A stretch of DNA of 64,000 nucleotides from Oopsacas minuta (lineage: Eukaryota; Porifera; Hexactinellida; Lyssacinosida; Leucopsacidae), in contig JAKMXF010000277.1 in assembly GCA_024704765.1 (NCBI GenBank), positions 186,001 through 250,000 of the forward strand, in the 5' to 3' direction. The translations under genes and the position numbers were made by a program. This document shows, one piece after another, positions 52,064-63,045 of the stretch (position 1 is the stretch's first letter; every line of letters begins with the position of its first letter). The notes beneath the pieces were generated by a model. It made no database searches, was not told the origin of the DNA, and was given only the letters and a program-made list of their open reading frames with translations.

Positions 52064-53610
52064 ATGTTGAAAGCGTTTCAAATTGGGATTAATTATATTC
52101 AGATTATGTTAAATGCTGTAAATTACTTTTTGGAGATTATAGGCAATATATATAACTGCCAGATGGACAATTCTCAATTAAATGCTAACCTGACTAGAGA
52201 ATTATACTAGATTTTCAGCTATTATTGGCTATCTAGAGTCGTTTGGATTTTGTTTCTATGTTTTGACATCATTTCTGTAAGTGTAATCTAGCCTACGAGC
52301 TACGCTATACACTTTTTGAATTTCTTCCATTCATAAAAATGCCAGAATGGCAACTGTGATTACAAAGTGGGTAAGTGAATATAATTAGGAATAGGAATGT
52401 GGATAAAAGAACTGAGAAGTGTGGAGAGATATTTAAATATTGCTTTGTATTGCTCACTTTGAAAATACGAACTCATTTTTGTACATTTATCAGTAACTTT
52501 AATGCTGTTTCAATTATACATTTCAGAGTTTGATGTTTGATAGAAGAACCATACTTGATATAGAAAATGCAACAATATACTATGGATTTAAGGAATCAGG
52601 AATAACAGTTGGGCAAAAGAGATTTTAAAACCTTACCCGGCATGCTCGGGTCTGTCAGAGGGACTGTCCTGGGTAATAATACTCAAAGTAGCTTATCAAA
52701 TATTATGATTTATTGTCGTTTCACTTCGCCTGGGGTAAGTCTTGTTGTTGTATCAGGAAATCAATTTCCATCATTCAAATAATCAAAAGTTTACAAATCT
52801 AGAAATTCTGTATTTCAATACTGTTAAGATAAGCAGTTATGTTGGCGAAAGTTGAGCAAGTTCAGTTGGAACAAACTATAAATTGAGGTTAGGTTCTGGC
52901 TTCACAAATACAGGGAACTTCTACATTAAGCTACGTACGTAGGCTACTGTATTATATGAAATTATCGCATTAATATTGGAACTCAATTATAATCCATTAG
53001 GGAACATCGCGGAATATAACAATCAATTCAAGCGTCTACGCTAATGTCAATATGAATCAAGAATTTAAAGATCAAAGAAAAAACGCAGTTTTATTGGAAA
53101 TAAAAGAGTTAATCACTGTTAGTTACAGAATCTGAATGGACTGACTATTCCAATGCCAAAAAGTAACTAGAATTAATAGAATTAACTCGATGTTATAATA
53201 CAAGCGCTCGGGGTTGTTTGCAAGCCGCACAGAGGAAAATTCGAAGCGTGCTTGCCATGGTAATTCGCTGAAAAATTAGATACTTCACTTCGGAGCAAAT
53301 TTAATTGTAATATTCACCACCAATATTGATGAAGAAATCATGTCTGACAACAAAAGGAATTGATCAATAAAATGACCTTAAAAACGGAATGATTTATATG
53401 TTGAAACAGAATATTTCTATGATACTAATCCTGCGAAATATATGTGTCATTTCATTGTGTAGGATTGTACTGACACACATTACATATTGTAGGTTGAGAC
53501 TTGAGATCTTTAGTTTCTTTCAAAGATAACAAAATTGATGTTTCCAAATCTCAATAGTTGTGTCTGCCTATTTGTCCGATTTTAAAACTTGAATTAAGTC
53601 CTGTTTGAAT

Positions 53611-54026
53611 CAAGCTTGGCAAAAGTTACTACATAGTTAGGTCAGGTCAGGTCACCGTGAAATATATTTCATACAGGTCAGGTCTCAAGATTAATCAGGT
53701 CATTTTCAGTCATGTGACAATCAATTGAGTGCAATCAATCAACTGGGTATACTGCCAGTTTTTACTCAGTATTGAATTTGACGAGAGCCAATTACATTAA
53801 AATATATCAAACTCGAAACTAATTGATCGTATTTTGGAAGTAATTCAATTCAATTTATGAGTTAATTAAGTAACAGGATTAGAAAGGTAAATTATCAGAA
53901 AAGAATACAGTAAACTCTTGAACCCTGAAAATGACCTGAAAATAACCTAAAATGACCTAAAAGGATCTGAAGTGAGCTGATTCAGGTCAGGTAAGGTCAT
54001 GACCAGAACTTTCAAAAGCCTGGTGT
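53611..54026. mobile_element. GGTCAGGT-rich element with CAAGCTTGG-like ends
   Basis: The left AAGCTTGGCAAAAGTTACT and the right AACTTTCAAAAGCCTGG are imperfectly inverted. Both shoulders are arrays of AGGTCAGGTCA / TGACCTGAAA motifs around an AT-rich centre. The layout copies the 44276-44647 element with a different spacer motif, so the two may be related. Confidence 0.55.
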
Positions 54027-54559
54027 GAATACGAAATGTAATTATTTTATTAAAATGAATCGAAAACTTTTCCCATTCTAATTCATTTGATAATAAATAC
54101 TTCTTAGTTTGCCAAAACAAGCTAAAATCGTGCAGAAATCTAGCCTAAAATTAATGACATCCTCTTTGATGTATCAACAACATCAATGAATATAATGGAT
54201 AATAAGACTGTATGGGAATAATGTGACCACCACATACATACAGTAACAATTATATACAAACTCCATTTGCTGTATCCAAGCACTAAATCACATAGAATTT
54301 AATGATAACCAATCAAATTAAAATCTCGTTAAACTATAAAGTTCGATCCTTCTATAATATATACATTTTGGTAATGTTGAGAAGTATAAATGCCATTGTA
54401 CAGGTAGATCGAGTAAATTGGTAGTTCAAAAGGTTAATAATAACAATATGCTAAGTCTATGCGATGTAATCTCAATTTGAATTTTGAACTTTGACACTCG
54501 GTTGCTTCTGGGTACCTGAATTTGTCAGAAATGGAATCTAGATTTCATTCAAAGCGAAC

Positions 54560-54605
54560 AAATTTTGACTATCCGTTGGTGTTCGCATTAACGAGATTCC
54601 ACAGT
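54560..54605. mobile_element. Fragment of the pogo-like CAGTGGAACCTCGTTAATAC family
   Basis: TTTTGACTATCCGTTGGTGT then TCGCATTAACGAGATTCCACAGTA is the right half of the family at 34450/44704. The left end is absent. Confidence 0.55.
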
Positions 54606-54942
54606 ATATTACCCATACACCAACTTCAAAGGCTCGTAAATACCTCAATGGTGTTACTAACACAATTCGGAGGCAAAATAGAATATAAATGAACAAACAA
54701 ATAATTAATGGTTATGATTAAGTCTTCAATCAATAATGGAGACATACTTACATAACTGAAAAGTTGTGAATAAGATGAGGTATAATCCAATTGATTTTCT
54801 CACAGAAATTGAGAGATTAGATAGGAAAGTTTCTCAGATTACAGAATAAATATTCAAGAAATGAATTCCCATAATTTATGTGGATTTAAGCATATAAGTA
54901 GGCTATTAAGTTCATGTATATTCAAAATTAAATATTAATGAA

Positions 54943-55917
54943 ATGGCAAATGCATTTCCAGATGATGAAATAGAAGTAGCAAGCAAATTTTACGAAAACC
55001 CAAAGGAATATGATTTTAAAGATTGCAAATATTCACTGTTGATTGTAGGACCATGTGGAGCTGGGAAAAGTGCGTTTTGTAACTTTCTACTCAAAGAGAA
55101 GAGATTTGCAGAAGCTGCCGGTTTGTTAGCTGGAACTGAGGAAGCAGCACATTGTACTTTCCATTGTAAAGATGGAGATATGTTAGTTGTAGATTGTCCA
55201 GGATTCTGTGATCCCAAACGATCACATAAAGAGATCATGACAGAAATTGGCAAGGCAGCTATTCTTTGTAGAGATGGAATGGATGCGATTGGTATTGTAA
55301 TTGACCCAACTACTCGATTCAGTGAAACTCAAAAGATAAGCTACGAACAAATAGAATTGTTTGGTGGTGAATTTTGGAAACATTCATTCATTATTTTCAA
55401 TCACGAAAAGAAAATTCAAAAGAAACTCAAATATAATAACGCAAGCGATTATATAAATAAAACAATGAACGACCCAAAATGTCCAGCAGAATTTGCAAAA
55501 CTTTTGAACAAAGTTGGCAAACGGTTCATTTGCGTTGAAAGTTCGAAAAAATGGAATGATGAAGAGTATTGGGGGAGTATACGCGATGGGTTGTTAGCAA
55601 TGGTTTTACAGATAAAACTAAACAATGAAGGTTCCTATGTAAATTGCTTTATGGAGCATGGTAAACTAACATATAATGGGCTAGTTGGAATGTGGGACGA
55701 AATGAGAGGGGAAATTGATGCTATGAATAAGAAAATAAAAGAACAGGATAATCATATTTGGGATTTAGAGACAGAGAGAAAGAAGGAGAGTACAAGTTAT
55801 CAAGATGAAATTGATCAAATAACTGAACAATTCAGTATGAGGGTTCAACTGTATGAGGATCAGATAGCGGAATTAAATAAAAAAGTTAATAAAAAGGGTG
55901 GATGCATTGTAATGTAG
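54943..55917 (+). CDS. AIG1/GIMAP-like GTPase with coiled coil and CaaX end, copy 1, 324 aa
   Basis: Intronless, ATG at 54943. G1/P-loop GPCGAGKSAF (36-45), a G2-type Thr in GTEEAAHC (64-71), G3 DCPGF (84-88) and a probable G4 NHEKK (153-157) after SFIIF. GIMAP/AIG1 proteins have TH/TR-type G4 motifs rather than the Ras NKxD, which fits. Residues 255-318 form a charged helical coiled coil (MNKKIKEQDNHIWDLETER). The last four residues, CIVM, form a CaaX box suited to farnesylation, with basic residues before it, so membrane attachment is inferred. AIG1-family GTPases self-assemble on membranes and are linked to immunity and stress in plants, vertebrates, molluscs and cnidarians. A second copy lies 1992 bp downstream. 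I estimate about 88-90% identity by eye. Confidence 0.88.
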   Translation: MANAFPDDEIEVASKFYENPKEYDFKDCKYSLLIVGPCGAGKSAFCNFLLKEKRFAEAAGLLAGTEEAAHCTFHCKDGDMLVVDCPGFCDPKRSHKEIMTEIGKAAILCRDGMDAIGIVIDPTTRFSETQKISYEQIELFGGEFWKHSFIIFNHEKKIQKKLKYNNASDYINKTMNDPKCPAEFAKLLNKVGKRFICVESSKKWNDEEYWGSIRDGLLAMVLQIKLNNEGSYVNCFMEHGKLTYNGLVGMWDEMRGEIDAMNKKIKEQDNHIWDLETERKKESTSYQDEIDQITEQFSMRVQLYEDQIAELNKKVNKKGGCIVM

Positions 55918-56019
55918 AACTAAGAATACTGTTAAAATCATGTATTATTGTTTGAAAGAGTGTTTGTATGATAGAATAGTAGTCTGTGGTCATATGGATA
56001 GAATATATTAAATTGTGTA

Positions 56020-56330
56020 TACAGAATCTGAAATGCTGGGATACTTTATATCAAAGTGATATAAAGTATATGCAGTTTCTAGAAAGTATATCCAAATGTT
56101 CTCAATGGGGTTTAGATCTGGTGATTGAGCTGGTCAGGGCAAAGTCTCGACAGCATTTTCGACGTACCAAGCTGTGTCAAATTTAGAGGTATGTGAAAGA
56201 GCATTCTCTTGCTGGAACACTTGATTAGGGTAGATGTACTTGTTCTCTAGCCAGAATAGTAAGAGACAGCTACTATACCCAATACATTTCAATCCACACC
56301 TCACGCTACGAGCTGAGACAGGTTAAGGAA
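56020..56330 (-). pseudogene. Tc1-like transposase relic
   Basis: Read on the minus strand, 56220-56090 gives FQQENALSHTSK ... LP*PAQSPDLNPIENIW. This is the C-terminal Tc1 signature (QQDNA..H..., WPAQSPDLNPIENLW) with Trp changed to a stop and the catalytic Asp of QQDN changed to Glu. Upstream (to about 56330) more residues of the DDE region can be followed, but with frame breaks. The gene is inactive. It abuts the 3' flank of the GTPase gene. Confidence 0.75.
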
Positions 56331-56934
56331 TGGATTCAGCAAGTTTTGAAGCGATCTCGAAGGATGAATCACGTCTATTGGTGCCACCTATCCTTTTTAG
56401 GGATCGAAGTATTTGGGGAGTTAACTTGGAGGGCGGACCTGACCTAGAAAGTATCTGTGCAGAGCCAGTCAGTATACATTTTGCAATTATCTTACCCACA
56501 GAGCTTCTAGAAATATTTCCAACTATTGAAACAATCTCCCTGCATGATTTCCCAGCTATGAACAGTCTAATAATTTACCCCTGACACTTTGCGAAAAACC
56601 TTATTAGAACCAATTTCAAATTCAAAGTACTATTCGATAGAGAATTGATGTGAATATGATTACTTAGAAGTAGAATTATCAAATAAATGTATGCTAAGTT
56701 TTATCAGTGGAAACTGAAAAATCTATCACGGCTAAATCTGAAATCAATTCAAGGTTGAAACTGCTCGAACCGAATACTGATATTCGGTTGGTAACGAATA
56801 TTGAAGTATTTGTCAAATAATATTCGGTTGCAACCTTGGAAACAATACATAGCAGAGGAAAACATAAAGTTTGGCCACCCAGTGTATAAGTAGGTTTGTA
56901 AATCAATTTATGTTCAAAAATAATATCAATTGAA
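56331..56934. other. Spacer between the GTPase copies
   Basis: The open frame at 56330-56584 has no recognisable content and may be further transposon debris. CGAATACTGATATTCGG (about 56769) is a short inverted repeat. The promoter-proximal 45 bp resemble those of copy 1. Confidence 0.4.
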
Positions 56935-57909
56935 ATGGCAAATGTATTTCCAGATGATGAAAGAGAAGTAGCGAGCGACTTCTACGAAAACCCAAATCAA
57001 TATAATTTTAAAGATTGCAAATATTCACTGTTGATTGTAGGACCATGTGGAGCTGGAAAAAGTGCGTTTTGTAACTTTCTACTCAAAGAGAAAAGATTTG
57101 CGGAAGCTACCGGTTTGTTAACTGGAACTGAGGAAGCAGCACATTGCATCATCCATTGTAAAGATGGAGATATGTTAATTGTAGATTGTCCAGGATTCTG
57201 TGATCCCAAACGATCACATAAAGAGATTATGGAAGAAATTGGCAAGGCAGCTATTCTCTGTAGAGATGGAATGGATGCGATTGGTATTGTAATTGACCCA
57301 ACTACTCGATTCAGTGAAACTCAAAAGATAAGCTACGAACAAATAGAGTTGTTTGGTGGTGAATTTTGGAAACATTCATTTATTATTTTCACTCACGAAA
57401 AGAAAATTCAAAAGAAACTCCAATATAATAACGCAAGCGATTATATACTTCAAACATTGAACGACCCAAAATGTCCAGCAGAATTTGCAAAACTTTTGAA
57501 CAAAGTTGGCAAACGGTTCATTTGCGTTGAAAGTTCGAAAAGATGGAATGATGAAGATTATTGGGGGAATATACGCGATGGGGTGTTAGCAATGGTTTTA
57601 CAGATAAAACTAAACAATGAAGGTTCCTATGTAAATTGCTTTATGGAGCATGGTAAACTAACATATGATGGGCTAGTTGGAATGTGTGACGAAATGAGAA
57701 GACAAATTGATGCTATGAATAAGAGAATAAAAGAACAGGATAATCATATTTGGGATTTAGAGACAGAGAGAATGAAGGAGATTATAAGTTATCAAGCTTC
57801 AATTGATCAAATAACTAAACAATTCGTTATCAAGATTCAACAATATAAGGATTCTATAGCGAAATTAAACGAAAAAGTTCATACAAAGGGTAGATGCATT
57901 GTAATGTAG
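56935..57909 (+). CDS. AIG1/GIMAP-like GTPase with coiled coil and CaaX end, copy 2, 324 aa
   Basis: Same length and architecture as copy 1: P-loop GPCGAGKSAF (36-45), GTEEAAHC, G3 DCPGF, and a G4-like THEKK (153-157) where copy 1 has NHEKK. The coiled coil lies at 255-318 and the CaaX is CIVM, preceded by TKGR. Differences cluster in the first 25 residues, around 171-175 (ILQTL versus INKTM), and in the coiled coil (280-318), while the G domain core is nearly invariant. Both frames are intact, so both copies are likely functional. It is intronless, and its downstream flank carries a second, shorter transposase relic duplicated with it. Confidence 0.88.
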   Translation: MANVFPDDEREVASDFYENPNQYNFKDCKYSLLIVGPCGAGKSAFCNFLLKEKRFAEATGLLTGTEEAAHCIIHCKDGDMLIVDCPGFCDPKRSHKEIMEEIGKAAILCRDGMDAIGIVIDPTTRFSETQKISYEQIELFGGEFWKHSFIIFTHEKKIQKKLQYNNASDYILQTLNDPKCPAEFAKLLNKVGKRFICVESSKRWNDEDYWGNIRDGVLAMVLQIKLNNEGSYVNCFMEHGKLTYDGLVGMCDEMRRQIDAMNKRIKEQDNHIWDLETERMKEIISYQASIDQITKQFVIKIQQYKDSIAKLNEKVHTKGRCIVM

Positions 57910-57999
57910 AACTAAGAATACCGTTAAAATCATGTATTATTGTTTGAAAGAGTGTTTGTATGATAGAATAGTAGTCTATGGTCATATGGATACAGAATC

Positions 58000-58160
58000 T
58001 GAAATGCTGGGATACTTATATCAAAGTGATATAAGGTATATGCAGTTTCTAGAAAGTATATCCAAATGTTCTCAATTGGATTTCGATCTGGTGATTGAGC
58101 TGGTCAGGGCAAAGTCTCGACAGCATTGCGACGTACCAACCCGTGTCAAATTTAGACTAA
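58000..58160 (-). pseudogene. Tc1-like transposase relic, duplicated fragment
   Basis: Minus strand around 58115-58070 reads PAQSPDRNPIENIW, the same C-terminal Tc1 signature as in copy 1's flank, and similarity ends near TGTCAAATTTAGA (about 58155). It came along with the GTPase duplication. Confidence 0.7.
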
Positions 58161-59432
58161 GAAATATAGCTGTTTAATACTTTAGCTAACCTGAAGCACT
58201 AAGAGTCGATAGTATAAGAAATAATGTAATAGCATAAATATAATACATACCATGTAAGCAGCATGAAATATTCTTATCATATTGGGTAATGGAAAATACA
58301 CCTTTGTATGTAATAGAAAGTTGTCGAGCAAAACTAGTTATAAACATCGAAGAAAGATATTTGCAGCTTAGGGATTGAGCGAATAATAGAGATCTAAGTA
58401 TGCTATAGGAATAAGAGATAGGGAAAATAATATAAATTCAGGTATATTCTTGAAAAGGCATTGAAGAGGATTGAGAATGTTTGAGGAGACTTGCTACAAA
58501 TTGATAGGAATGATCAGGTTTCAATTACAGAGTAGAACCTGCATAAACCGACAGTATTTCTGATATGAAATAGCTTCCGACAAATAGAAATTCACCTGCA
58601 TAGAAAAATTGCTAATACGACAAAATTTACATGTCCCAACGAGTGCAGGTCCCACTATACTTAGAGAAGGTCACGAATTTGGAGAGCGTCCCGCGATTTC
58701 GGACATAATGCCCCAGCTGAAACTGACCATAAAGCATACTTCTAAAGTTCCGCCCTGCTATTCCACATATATATCGAAGTAATTATGGCAGTCCCTTGAG
58801 CTTCGATATAACGGGAGTTAATAGTAATTAACACAGTAATAATACCGCGTATTAACCATACGAATTAATGTATATAGAGCACAGTTTTCGTCTATATCAG
58901 TGGTGAGGATATTGCAGTATATAATATGAGGGTCTGTGTATTTTGTTTTTTGGTTTCTTGTTTATGGGAATTTTGTTTCGATTAATTGATCATGCCCCCT
59001 AATTGTAGTTGTGTTTTTCAAGCTATTTAATGTGGGTTTGAGCTTTTATATCGCATTCAATAGTTGTTGATCAGTGTGTTTCATTAGCGTTGTTGTTAAG
59101 ATCATTGTCTAACAACCCTGGTGCCCTCGGTTCGATTTCGCACCTGCCTCAACTGTAGATTACCTGAAATTGAACATTACATGATTCTTGAAAGTTTCCG
59201 TCATTTCAATATACGTAACCCTAATATTGGCAAAACTGTGCTCTAACAGAGCTTAGAGCTGAGCTCTTTATATATAATCTCTAACCATACTGGCATCAAC
59301 TGTAAATTCAAATTACAATAAAAATATCATAGAAGAATGAAACTTAACAAAAAACAGATTGAATATTCCCTAATATCTGTAATCTAATATTAAATGCTGA
59401 ACGAAACATTAACTAACGAAATATAACGAAAA
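58161..59432. other. Spacer between GTPase copy 2 and PA2G4
   Basis: No gene. It contains a fragment of the CAGTCAACT MITE family at about 58767-58820 (ATATCGAAGTAATTATGGCA, TCGATATAACGGGAGTTA). A GGTTCGATTTC box near 59130 looks tRNA-like but no cloverleaf can be built. Confidence 0.5.
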
Positions 59433-61369
59433 CTATTTCGTACTATTCGAGCTTTCAATAGTTTGTTTATCATCTCCCTGCGAAATTTCACTGTTTTTCT
59501 CCTCTTTTTCACTGCCAATTTCATTCGTTTTTCCTTTCTTCTTTTTCTTGTTTTTCTTACCAGAAGTGCTTTGACTCAAATACCCAACTAATTCTTCATT
59601 TTTAATAGAAAACTCTGATTCATACAAACTACAATCAAAGGGTATACCAGTTATTTTGTAATTTCCACTGGGTCGTAGAATAACAGTATACTTGAATTGT
59701 GCAACAAATTCACCCTCTTTATCAAACATGACGTCATAAGGTTCCATTACTTGATGGTTAACACATTCCGTTACACCCATTCTCGCGCTTTTTAAATCCT
59801 CAATCGCTCGCATAGTGAAAGGCATATTACCGAATTTGGTAGTTACTTCATTTGTAAAAACCCTCGCGGTCTGTAATTTCAATTTATACGCGCTTTCTGT
59901 TCGCCGAAAAATCGTAGGCTTCATGTCAGATTGTTTTAATTTACCCTCTCCAGTCGTGAAAAGAACATCAACATTGTAAACTTCATTTTCAACGAATGAA
60001 CATTTCTTGTACTCCTTCCTCAAGGCTTCTCCCGGGTTTTGGATAATCCGTTTTTCACCTAACATTCTATTTTGCTCCATGTCATGTGAAATAATGCCTT
60101 CAATTGGAAGTGTATTAAATTCACTAGCGCTTAATGTTATTTTCTCTGTTATGTTGAAATTCTGTCCGCCAGGTTTTATGAGTCGTTGTAGAATTTCTGA
60201 GGCGTAGAATGCCGCGAGTATTACATCAGCTTTTCTACCTGACACCTAGATAATATATATATACACTCGTTAATGAAGTACACATTGGTAAATATGACAA
60301 TTATGATTGTAATTATAATTACATCATAAAGAAATCAAAATTGTAATCGATTACATTTCCTGTATTATAATCGTAGTCATAATCAAACATTTTGAATGAC
60401 GTAATCACCATCTGCATCATACAGGAATCGTAATTGTAATCGATTGTAATGAATATGAAAATTCGTAATTCAACAGGATAAGGTGGAGATGCATGATGTA
60501 TTTCAATTGACATACGTACTTTGTTTTCAGGAGATATTCCTACCACAATGGTATGAGCTATTGTAGCAATATACCCATCTATATGTACACCCAAGTCTAT
60601 CTTCACTACGTCACCGTCTTTCAAGTTTATTCCCTACAGAATTACAGTATAAATATAATATTATAGATTCATAATATACAGCAAAATTTGGAGCAATTTT
60701 TCAAGAAATCATAGCACGTACATAGAAATAATGCAAAAGATATGTCGACAGATCGATTGTGTAGTTCGAGGTCTTTACCCTGTAAGTTGTTGGAATTTAA
60801 TCTATAAGATTCTTTTGAATTATATGGCAAAAATCAGCTTAGTAGAAGTTACCCAAATCTACTATTGATTAATATGCAAAAAATTTCAAATAGTTTAATA
60901 TATAAAACAAGAATTGCCGCGGGAATGGGAATTTCGATCATATGGCACTCTAATAGGAAATACAACGAGATATTGTGGGGAAATCCAGTTGTTTCATTGG
61001 GAAAAAACTATGGGATATTCCCACATGATTCCAGTAGGAAGGGAAATTGAAATTCCTGCATCAAATACAAATATTCACCTTATCAGAATCAGGAGAAGGA
61101 TTGTAATTACACGCACAATGATTGACAGATAAACTTGTAGGAAATGCAATTCCTTTCTTCAAACTCTTTTCCTTCCGAAAGATCTTATCAGTCTCTTCCA
61201 AAATAAGTTTATCTCCTTCAATCGACAATTCTAATACAGGTTTACCTGCTTTACAATTCCCAATAACGAATAGCATAACACGATTCGCTATGTCACCAGC
61301 CATACAGTATTTAGTGAACACAGGATCTGTCATTACCTCAGGGGTAGTCTCTAGCTTAGCAGCCGCCAT
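59433..61369 (-). CDS. PA2G4: PA2G4/EBP1, MetAP-fold growth regulator, 3 exons, 405 aa
   Basis: Exons 61369-61079, 60633-60520 and 60245-59433; all phase 0, GT-AG, total 405 aa (human 394). The N-terminus has [19 protein letters not shown], then [105 protein letters not shown] and [17 protein letters not shown]. Each is a direct counterpart of human PA2G4 (for example [55 protein letters not shown]). The C-terminus is the expected Lys run ([11 protein letters not shown]) plus an acidic tail. The family has the methionine aminopeptidase fold without activity. It binds the ribosome exit tunnel and RNA and acts in ribosome biogenesis and translation. Confidence 0.96.
60300..60480. repeat. (G/T)TAATYRTAATY-type repeat in PA2G4 intron 2
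   Basis: The segment is built from variants of GATTACAATT / GTAATCGATTACAT in both orientations (for example TTGTAATCGATTACAT at about 60340 and again near 60435). Non-coding; probably a short inverted-repeat element that fills most of the 274-bp intron. Confidence 0.5.
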
Positions 61370-62348
61370 TTATTGTGTGAAGATTGTAGGGTATATCAAA
61401 ATGTAAATTTATACTAAAAAATTGGATATTAAGTTGAATAGGATTGTAATTGACTTTAACTATAGAATACAGCAGAACTTCGTTAATAAATACACGAACG
61501 TATCTTCGAAATTTGTATGTACTTTAGCCAGAGCAATATCAATTAAAAAACCATTGTAGAGACCTGATTTTGTGTGAATATGCGTTCGTTCTATTACAAG
61601 ATCGTACGTTACACATCGCAATTCGCAATACCCTAGGGCAGAGGTTTCCCAACCTGGGGTCCATACATCCTTTGGCGGTCCACGGAGGACAACAGGGGTC
61701 CATCGGAACTCATATTTTGTATTGAGTTTTGTTCATTCTTTTCAACAACGAGGAATGAAGACAATAATATCCGATCGATTTTACAGCCAAAATCCTATTT
61801 CTTTATATAAATTATACGTTTTTTCGACGACAAAATAATCCTATTTTACTGTAGCTCTACTTACCAACTCTTTGAAACTATTTGAAATCCCAGGAGTTTC
61901 AAATCTTCCCTGGATTTCTAATTATATTTGTAAAGAATATGATTTTTCACTATTTTTGTCAGAAAGTTGCGAGAAATATCCAATATTTTCCCTGGATTTA
62001 ATAATCCTACCCTGAATATCATGCAAATCACAGGAAAGTTGGCAAGTATGTGTACCAAGCTGAGTGCAGGACCTGCTATACCGGTTCTCACGGATCTACC
62101 CCAATGAAAAACCGCGAAAATCAAATCACAATACAAATGGTATCATACTTAGTTTATACCTAAAAAGAATACCAACACATGAATGCATGTATTTATAAGT
62201 AACAAAATACATATGAATATAAGCTAATATTAAATGAGAGTTCAATAATGATCGATATGAGAGTATATAGAGTAAAGAAATAAAATCTTTATACACCAAC
62301 CAATTATATGAATACCATAGCAACCGTATTGCTATGATGGAATTTAAG
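61370..62348. other. Spacer between PA2G4 and SETD2
   Basis: The PA2G4 5' flank and the SETD2 3' flank. It holds a pogo-like fragment starting TACAGCAGAACTTCGTTAAT at about 61470 and a hAT-like fragment at 61641. ACCATAGCAACC near 62313 is a half-matching X-box. Confidence 0.5.
61641..61705. mobile_element. hAT-like fragment
   Basis: CAGAGGTTTCCCAACCTGGG followed by GGTCCACGGAGGACAACAGG, the interior of the 30663/35978 family; right end missing. Confidence 0.5.
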
Positions 62349-62996
62349 CTATGTAGTAGTGTTTCCAATACCTCTTTTGTATAGTGGACCAAATTTTTTC
62401 ATGTAAGAATGGACGAATTCCGTCGCTTTTATCCGAACAGAATCGTTGAAAAGAAGTTCATTCTCAAAACCTTTCCTATTACTCTCCTTCTCAATAATCG
62501 CGTAAGTTAATTTCCGTGCTAAATATTTAAAATCCTCCGTTGCTGAAATACGACCATATCTACAATCAGGCTTTCTGTATTCGCCTAGAATGCCGATCAC
62601 ATGCTTTGAAACTCTCTGTTTAAAATTTTCACGGAGAATTTCATTTTCAGTAAAACAACGATCTTTATCATCGAAAGATTCATACGGTGATATTGCGTCA
62701 TCAGAATTCGGCGTGATGGGATCTGTCCCAGGTACCAATGGCCTATGAGGACGTATAGTGGGCGTAGTGGGTGAATAATGTTCAACAGCTGTGTTCGCCA
62801 CGGGTCTAGCCGGTGATTGATAGAATGCATTAGTCTCTACAGGACGTTCCCATTGAGTTTCACGTGTAACTGTATTGTAGTAGTACGACTTACCTGTCGG
62901 GTCAGTTGTCTCACGCCAGTTAAGTGGTAATTCAAGAGGTGGAGGAGGTGGAGGCGGATCTGATTCTGGGATTGTAGTGTTTACAGTTGGTGGAAT

Positions 62997-63045
<49 letters not shown>

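Larger units (their letters stand above)
42976..54942. other. 12-kb gene-poor, MITE-rich region
   Basis: I find no gene here. It contains at least eight MITE-type elements (individual entries), including three nested pairs, a 21-bp minisatellite in an open frame (51959-52063) and two GGTCA-rich elements. Unannotated small exons cannot be excluded, but no splice-bounded segment with protein-like composition was seen. The frames at 45404-45733, 47622-47903 and 50027-50233 are judged random. Confidence 0.5.
54890..58160 (+). repeat. Tandem duplication of the GTPase locus (period 1992 bp)
   Basis: The unit includes about 45 bp upstream of the ATG (TATAAGTAGG..T), the whole ORF, and about 250 bp downstream (CTAAGAATAC.GTTAAAATCA to the GTCTCGACAGCATT region). 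Copy 1 occupies about 54890-56165 and copy 2 about 56885-58160. Between them lies about 700 bp unique to copy 1's flank. Confidence 0.8.

Noticed and set aside
54990-57245. Minus-strand frames opposite both GTPase genes (54990-55253 and 56997-57245)
   Set aside because: Shadow frames; their similarity to each other only reflects the duplication of the sense genes.
59080-59160. GGTTCGATTTC box with AACAAC/GTTGTT arms, tRNA-like
   Set aside because: Acceptor and D arms cannot be paired; at most a worn tRNA-derived repeat.
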